From contig NZ_VTQV01000043.1 in assembly GCF_008764245.1 (NCBI RefSeq), forward strand, positions 1 through 35,664: a stretch of DNA of 35,664 nt, written 5' to 3'. Numbering within the stretch: position 1 is the first letter of the stretch; each line of letters starts with the position of its first letter. Below, piece after piece: positions 34,235 to 35,664 of this stretch. The DNA comes from Bacillus subtilis. GTDB lineage: Bacteria > Bacillota > Bacilli > Bacillales > Bacillaceae_C. Below the pieces are notes generated by a model, which had not been told where the DNA came from, searched no databases, and worked only from the letters and a program-made list of their open reading frames with translations. The position numbers were made by a program, and so were the translations under genes.

Positions 34235-35068
34235 ATGGTTGAAGGTTCTATGGATAAAAAATGGTATGAACAAACATGGGTGATCGTACTGTTTTTAATT
34301 TTCTTCTGGCCGGTAGGTCTTTTTTTAATGTGGAGATTTGCTGATTGGAAGAAGGCAGTGAAGACGATTGTGACGGTCGTTATTTCTGCTTATTTTGTGA
34401 TCTGTATCATTATCGGCATTGTTATGATGGCTTTTATTTTTAATGCCTTTTCTGAACAAAGCAGTCTTTCTAACGCAGATCCGATCGGCATTGAGGATGA
34501 ATTAGATCAGGATGATATCGGCAGTATTTTAGATGAAGAGACGGAATGGGATTTGGATGAAGAAGCCGATGACACGGAAGAGGTTGCAAGCGACGATCAT
34601 GCAGATTCAGCTGAAGGGTTTTCGAGATTAGAAGATTTGACCTTACATTTTGATGATCGGGACTGGCAAGTTGGTTTTGAAGATGAACAGCCTGGAGTCA
34701 TGATGAGGGAATATGTGGTAGATGGAGAATCTGTTGAAGCATGGACCGAATTGGTAACAGCGCAATTTTTTCCAGACTTGCAAGGCATTGATTCGGCGGA
34801 ATTTGTAGATCTTATGAAGGAATCTATGGAAGGAGATGCCACTGGAAAATTAGAGTGGAATGTTTTTAATGAAAAAGAGGATGGGCTCATGTATGAATTT
34901 ATCTTGACGGAGGATGAGCTTTACGGAGATCAGCATGAGGTAGCACGAGTGATTGAGGCTGATGATGGTCTGTTTATCCTTCATTATGCAATTATGGAAG
35001 CCCCGATGTCTGATGAACATCATAAACAATGGGTCGATCGACTAGGAAAAGCAACAGTTAAAAATTAA
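34235..35068 (+). CDS. Membrane protein with acidic linker and extracytoplasmic domain, function unknown
   Basis: A 277-residue protein that I do not assign to a family. Two hydrophobic segments lie at about 14-34 (WVIVLFLIFFWPVGLFLMWRF) and 42-70. A highly acidic, low-complexity linker (about 83-127, rich in Asp and Glu) joins them to a compact C-terminal domain of about 150 residues (RLEDLTLHFDDRDWQVGFED ... HHKQWVDRLGKATVKN). The domain probably faces outside or the cytoplasm depending on topology. The start has GGGGAG 7 bases upstream; a sigma-A-like TATAAT occurs at 34195-34200. It lies divergently from the SigM-like operon and is monocistronic. Confidence 0.75.
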   Translation: MVEGSMDKKWYEQTWVIVLFLIFFWPVGLFLMWRFADWKKAVKTIVTVVISAYFVICIIIGIVMMAFIFNAFSEQSSLSNADPIGIEDELDQDDIGSILDEETEWDLDEEADDTEEVASDDHADSAEGFSRLEDLTLHFDDRDWQVGFEDEQPGVMMREYVVDGESVEAWTELVTAQFFPDLQGIDSAEFVDLMKESMEGDATGKLEWNVFNEKEDGLMYEFILTEDELYGDQHEVARVIEADDGLFILHYAIMEAPMSDEHHKQWVDRLGKATVKN

Positions 35069-35071
35069 GCT

Positions 35072-35112
35072 AAAAGCTCTATTTGATTGAGAGATCAAAT
35101 GGAGCTTTTTTT
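35072..35112 (+). terminator. Terminator after the membrane protein gene
   Basis: AAAGCTCTATTTGAT pairs with ATCAAATGGAGCTTT (one wobble) around a six-base loop and is followed by a T-run of seven. Confidence 0.9.
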
Positions 35113-35137
35113 GTAAAAGAAATTTTGACTAATGACG

Positions 35138-35165
35138 TATCTAGTAAACTTTCGGTTTCAGGTTG
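35138..35165 (+). repeat. Short degenerate fragment of the dispersed repeat
   Basis: CTAGTAAACTTTCGGT resembles CTAGCAAACTTTCGGT of the full copy at about 14621-14636. It is a short match and could be a relic of a larger copy. Confidence 0.35.
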
Positions 35166-35343
35166 CATAAGTCAACGTTCATTCGCCTTTCTTTGCCTCG
35201 GTACGGGGGAAGGGGCTCAAGGTCTCTGCAGGGCAGGCATCACTGTTATTAAAATAAAGAGGAAAAATTTTAAAGGATAAACTTGAAATTCTAGGTCCAA
35301 CATAATAGAATAAAGACAAATGTATGAACGGAGGTGGGAAAGG

Positions 35344-35463
35344 ATGTTGAAGGAAGCTGTTTTTGTGCACGGTTTTATGATCGACTTTTTATATTTTTGC
35401 CGTGCAAAATTTGCTGTTTTGCTTGCGAACGGGATACGTATGCCCTTTTTAGCAACTGAATAG
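35344..35463 (+). CDS. Possible 39-residue small protein
   Basis: A short frame (MLKEAVFVHGFMIDFLYFCR, then AKFAVLLANGIRMPFLATE) starts 8 bases after GGAGGT, a good ribosome binding site, and is moderately hydrophobic. I do not recognise it. An inverted repeat (GCACGG ... CCGTGC) lies within it. No other support is available, so it may be fortuitous. Confidence 0.25.
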   Translation: MLKEAVFVHGFMIDFLYFCRAKFAVLLANGIRMPFLATE

Positions 35464-35558
35464 CAGATTAAAAAACAGCGAAAACATCTCTATACCCACA
35501 TTATATAACAAGGTTAGGGAGGAGCTTTTCTTGCTCTTCTTTTTTATGTTATTTTTTC

Positions 35559-35600
35559 AAAAGCCATGGGGAAGTGTTGTATTTTCCTGTGGCTTTTTTT
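35559..35600 (+). terminator. Hairpin terminator near the window end
   Basis: AAAAGCCA and TGGCTTTT form an 8-bp stem with a further inner pairing of GGGGAA with TTTTCC, followed by TTTTTTT. It shows that something is transcribed rightward upstream, perhaps the 39-residue frame. Confidence 0.65.
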
Positions 35601-35601
35601 G

Positions 35602-35664
35602 TTGCTTAGGAATTTATAAAATCCTAGCTTGTGGATAAGTTGCTTATGTTGTGGTTGACATCCA
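35602..35664 (+). repeat. Copy of the dispersed repeat cut by the window end
   Basis: 63 bases match 14544-14604 with one two-base insertion and two substitutions, starting TTGCTTAGGAATTTATAAAA and ending GGTTGACATCCA. The rest of the element presumably lies beyond the window. Confidence 0.85.

Overview
The window looks like chromosomal DNA of a spore-forming member of the Bacillaceae (Bacillus sensu lato). The support is low-to-moderate GC, strong AAGGAGG-type ribosome binding sites, frequent TTG and GTG starts, a Spo0E-family phosphatase gene, a class D sortase, a SigM-like ECF sigma operon, and a sulfur locus whose gene content resembles the Bacillus subtilis yitA-yitG region. No rRNA, tRNA, CRISPR array, intact transposase or phage gene was seen.

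Layout. (1) 0.27-4.7 kb: a BcrA/LanF-type ABC ATPase, two ABC-2 permeases, an OmpR-family regulator and a sensor kinase, tightly spaced or overlapping; this resembles a peptide-antibiotic immunity or sensing module. (2) 4.8-8.8 kb: a DUF554 membrane protein, a secreted alkaline phosphatase that carries a C-terminal sorting-signal-like tail, a class D sortase just downstream, and a YiiX-type NlpC/P60-like protein. (3) 9-13.5 kb: a DHA2 drug exporter, a tiny Spo0E-like gene without a standard start codon, a Gfo/Idh/MocA oxidoreductase and an aldo/keto reductase. (4) 13.7-21.3 kb: a sulfur region with a TSUP (TauE/SafE) permease, a 93-aa protein and MFS carrier on the minus strand, then phosphosulfolactate synthase, a histidine phosphatase, CysH, a frameshifted Sat and CysC on the plus strand, then a YitT-family membrane protein. 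Together they read as sulfate to APS to PAPS to sulfite to phosphosulfolactate to sulfolactate, with the histidine phosphatase in the place where ComB/YitC would be expected. (5) 21.4-24.7 kb: a strictly periodic array of 21 hairpin repeats (52-bp period) directly behind a NERD-domain/zinc-ribbon protein gene, followed by the decayed tail of a MutS-like gene and a DUF6157 gene. (6) 24.8-30.3 kb: assorted metabolic genes (GrpB, two alpha/beta hydrolases, GNAT, Cof-type HAD) and a GyrI-like protein downstream of a WYL regulator. (7) 30.9-35.1 kb: an SH3/polysaccharide-deacetylase lipoprotein, a sigma/anti-sigma/membrane protein operon of the sigM-yhdL-yhdK type with a plausible autoregulatory promoter, and a membrane protein with an acidic linker.

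A dispersed, non-coding repeat family occurs at about 12.55, 14.5-14.7, 18.65-18.75, 30.64-30.82 and 35.6 kb (cut by the window end), always between genes. One copy sits between cysH and sat inside the sulfur operon.

The strongest candidates for something undescribed are the 52-bp hairpin array with its NERD/zinc-ribbon neighbour and the sulfolactate operon with a substitute phosphatase. All functional calls are from reading the sequence; no database search was run.
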